A stretch of DNA of 64,000 bases from Oscillospiraceae bacterium (GTDB lineage: Bacteria; Bacillota; Clostridia; Oscillospirales; Oscillospiraceae): assembly GCA_017519975.1 (NCBI GenBank), contig JAFWRM010000001.1:90239-154238 (forward strand), written 5' to 3'. Shown one piece after another: positions 62,439 through 64,000 of the stretch. The translations under genes were made by a program, and so were the position numbers. The stretch's first letter is position 1, and every line of letters starts with the position of its first letter. Under the pieces are notes generated by a model, which was not told the DNA's origin, searched no databases, and worked only from the letters and a program-made list of their open reading frames with translations.

Positions 62439-63464
62439 ATGAATGTTGAAAACAAACTGGCCAGACTGATGAGAAACTCCGGTCCGGCGCGCTTTTTCGT
62501 GCCCCTCGGCATCATCCTGATCATTTTGGGCGTCATCCTGCTCGTGGCGCGGCCGACCGGTGAACTGGTGGAAACGGTCGGCACCGTCACCTCCGTCACG
62601 GAGGTCGCGGGCGATGACGACAAGGCGGCGTACGACATTGGCTTCACCTATACTGTGGACGGCAGAGAGTATCAGAATGAGTTCGTCGACATGCCGGATC
62701 CCTGCCAGGTCGGCGACCCCATCAAGGTGTTCTACGATTCCGCGAATCCCCAGAACGTAACCAACACCAAAGCCGGAGGCGTCATCGCCCCGATCGCGCT
62801 CGTTCTCGGCGTACTGAGCGTAGCGTTCGGCCTGATGCGGTCGATAAAAGCCTTCCGGAAGAGCGCCGAGCTGGAACAGACCGCTCCCGGCGCCGGCGCC
62901 CCGCCGGTGGATTTTACCGGCTTCAAGGCCGCTCCCGGCGTGACGGAGTATTACTGCCGCTTTGACGGCAACAACCTGAAGCCCGGCTATATCGTCGAAG
63001 ACGCGGCGAGGGCCGTGCTGTTTGAGGGCACAATGACGAAAAACGCCATCGTCGGGCCGCGCATTTTCACGTTCACGGACCACACCACGGGCAGCGTGAA
63101 GACGCACGAGGTTGGGCACGTGACGACCTCTACGTACAACGACAACTACTTTGCCTCCTCTTCCTCCTTCAAATTTGACGGCAAGGACATCTGGGATCTG
63201 CTGCATGAACGCGGGCTCCGCCTGTCTACCGACATCCGCAGCAAGTTCCCGAGCATCGCCTACGACGTTGCCCGGAACGGGCGCCCCTTCGCGCGCATCG
63301 AGGCCTGCAGCCGTTTTGTCCACGAGGAGGACGAGGCGCAGCACAAGGTGCTGATCCCCATGGGCAAATACAATTACCGCTTCTGGACGGATTCCGCCGA
63401 TTTTGAGACCCTGTTCCTCACGCTCTTCGCCGTCAGCGAGAGCGAGCAGACCATGGTGGAATAA
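62439..63464 (+). CDS. DUF3592 membrane protein, 341 aa
   Basis: Membrane helices at about 20-42 and 109-130; between them a domain of DUF3592 type (TVTSVTEVAGDD, DIGFTYTVDGREYQNEF, VGDPIKVFYDSANPQNV). A large soluble C-terminal part (about 150-341) of unknown fold follows. ATG at 62439 follows AAGGGGAGAACCAT; the frame runs further upstream without a ribosome site. Single gene with promoter and terminator. Function unknown. Confidence 0.75.
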   Translation: MNVENKLARLMRNSGPARFFVPLGIILIILGVILLVARPTGELVETVGTVTSVTEVAGDDDKAAYDIGFTYTVDGREYQNEFVDMPDPCQVGDPIKVFYDSANPQNVTNTKAGGVIAPIALVLGVLSVAFGLMRSIKAFRKSAELEQTAPGAGAPPVDFTGFKAAPGVTEYYCRFDGNNLKPGYIVEDAARAVLFEGTMTKNAIVGPRIFTFTDHTTGSVKTHEVGHVTTSTYNDNYFASSSSFKFDGKDIWDLLHERGLRLSTDIRSKFPSIAYDVARNGRPFARIEACSRFVHEEDEAQHKVLIPMGKYNYRFWTDSADFETLFLTLFAVSESEQTMVE

Positions 63465-63485
63465 GCCTCCGTCGGCCGATCGAAA

Positions 63486-63526
63486 ACGCGGGCCCGCTGT
63501 GTATTGCACAGCGGGCCCGCGTTTTT
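63486..63526 (+). terminator. Terminator of the DUF3592 gene
   Basis: Perfect 16-bp stem (63486-63501 with 63507-63522), loop TATTG, T-run 63522-63526. It stands between convergent genes. Confidence 0.93.
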
Positions 63527-63681
63527 ACGTGCCGTCATTCATTTTCTTCTTTCGGGCGTCAGCCCTCCTGACCGACCTCAGCGGCGTTTCCTTCCCTTCT
63601 TGGAAAGCCGGCAGACCTCCGCTGAAGATCATCCTGTGCGCGCCATGGTTAGGAGCCGGAAGGCGCCCCGGGTCCCCGCGG

Positions 63682-64000
63682 TCACTTCTGCTTGTACGCC
63701 ATGGCGGCCATGTAGTAGGCGTACAGGGAGGAAAGTCCGTTCAGGGATTCCGCTTTCGTTTCGTTCTTCAGCACGTCCCGCACGAAGGACAGCGGGGAGG
63801 CCACTACCGTGAAGCTTCCTCCGGCGTTTCCGGTAATGGTGACCTTATCTCCCAGCTTATGCGCCGAGATGTTCGGGATCGTTACCAGATACCGTCCGTC
63901 CGCCTGCTTCTCCGGCGTGTACGCCTTCGTCGTCGTCGTGCCCGTCACTTCCTCCCGGATCGTCACCGTCACGTCCGTCGGCGCCGAGCCGTCCGTCGTC
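63682..64000 (-). CDS. C-terminal part of a larger protein, cut by window edge
   Basis: The frame is open to the right edge (about 105 residues visible). Ser/Thr-rich start, then VTIREEVTGTTTTKAYTPEK and YLVTIPNISAHKLGDKVTI, beta-rich repeats like those of secreted or surface proteins, and a helical tail with LNGLSSLYAYYMAAMAYKQK at the end. The GTG at 63972 is not a convincing start. No function can be named. Confidence 0.6.
   Translation of the reverse strand, partial: TTDGSAPTDVTVTIREEVTGTTTTKAYTPEKQADGRYLVTIPNISAHKLGDKVTITGNAGGSFTVVASPLSFVRDVLKNETKAESLNGLSSLYAYYMAAMAYKQK

Overview
The window looks like a chromosomal segment of a Gram-positive anaerobe of the Clostridia. The signs are a valine T-box in front of valS, strong AGGAGG ribosome sites, perfect TTGACA-17-TATAAT promoters, a PcrA helicase with the insertion usual in clostridial relatives, an FprA flavoprotein paired with a rubredoxin-flavin reductase, and a PadR-DUF1700-DUF4097 operon. 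No genus can be named from sequence alone. Most of the window is GC-rich; the left 14 kb is visibly poorer in G+C (60-base samples at 3001 and 7081 counted by hand give 52% and 48%, against 65% at 31021).

Region 1 (1-13960, all minus strand) is one long operon-like block: two MoaF-like (calycin-type) proteins, a complete Dpp/Opp-type ABC transporter (B, C, D, F, binding lipoprotein), two and a part of six-hairpin glycosidase-like proteins and a large duplicated MoaF-like protein. Two promoters serve it (near 13930 and 2635). At both, the same operator abuts the -10 box. No regulator gene for it is in the window.

Region 2 (14265-20365) has a DUF3899 membrane protein, an interrupted QueG-like iron-sulfur protein, and a minus-strand operon: MBL-fold hydrolase, SGNH hydrolase, small protein, arylamine N-acetyltransferase, DUF169 protein, URO-D/MtaA-like methyltransferase. 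Region 3 (20486-49455) is mostly housekeeping and mixed metabolism: FprA/rubredoxin, HerA-like NTPase, a NifX-SlyD fusion with a metal-binding linker, two more URO-D-like proteins, CstA, T-box-valS, PAP2, EamA, interrupted pcrA, Na/Pi cotransporter, tRNA-Ser, purC, and then a six-gene minus-strand operon (42621-49455) of an SPFH/zinc-ribbon protein, a membrane protein, three coiled-coil proteins (two of them paralogues) and a beta-helix protein. That operon is the best candidate for an uncharacterised system.

Region 4 (49871-51760) is PadR-DUF1700-DUF4097. Region 5 (52433-62066, minus) mirrors region 1: a second Dpp/Opp transporter flanked by two bicupin proteins carrying C-x7-C-x2-C-x2-C motifs, with an upstream PAS-AAA+-Fis regulator that has lost the Walker A lysine, the GAFTGA loop and the Walker B acid. 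A DUF3592 protein and the tail of a possibly secreted protein close the window.

Three genes (QueG-like, pcrA, PAS-AAA+ regulator) are each broken by what looks like one missing base. Since pcrA is normally needed, sequencing or assembly error is the first explanation to test.
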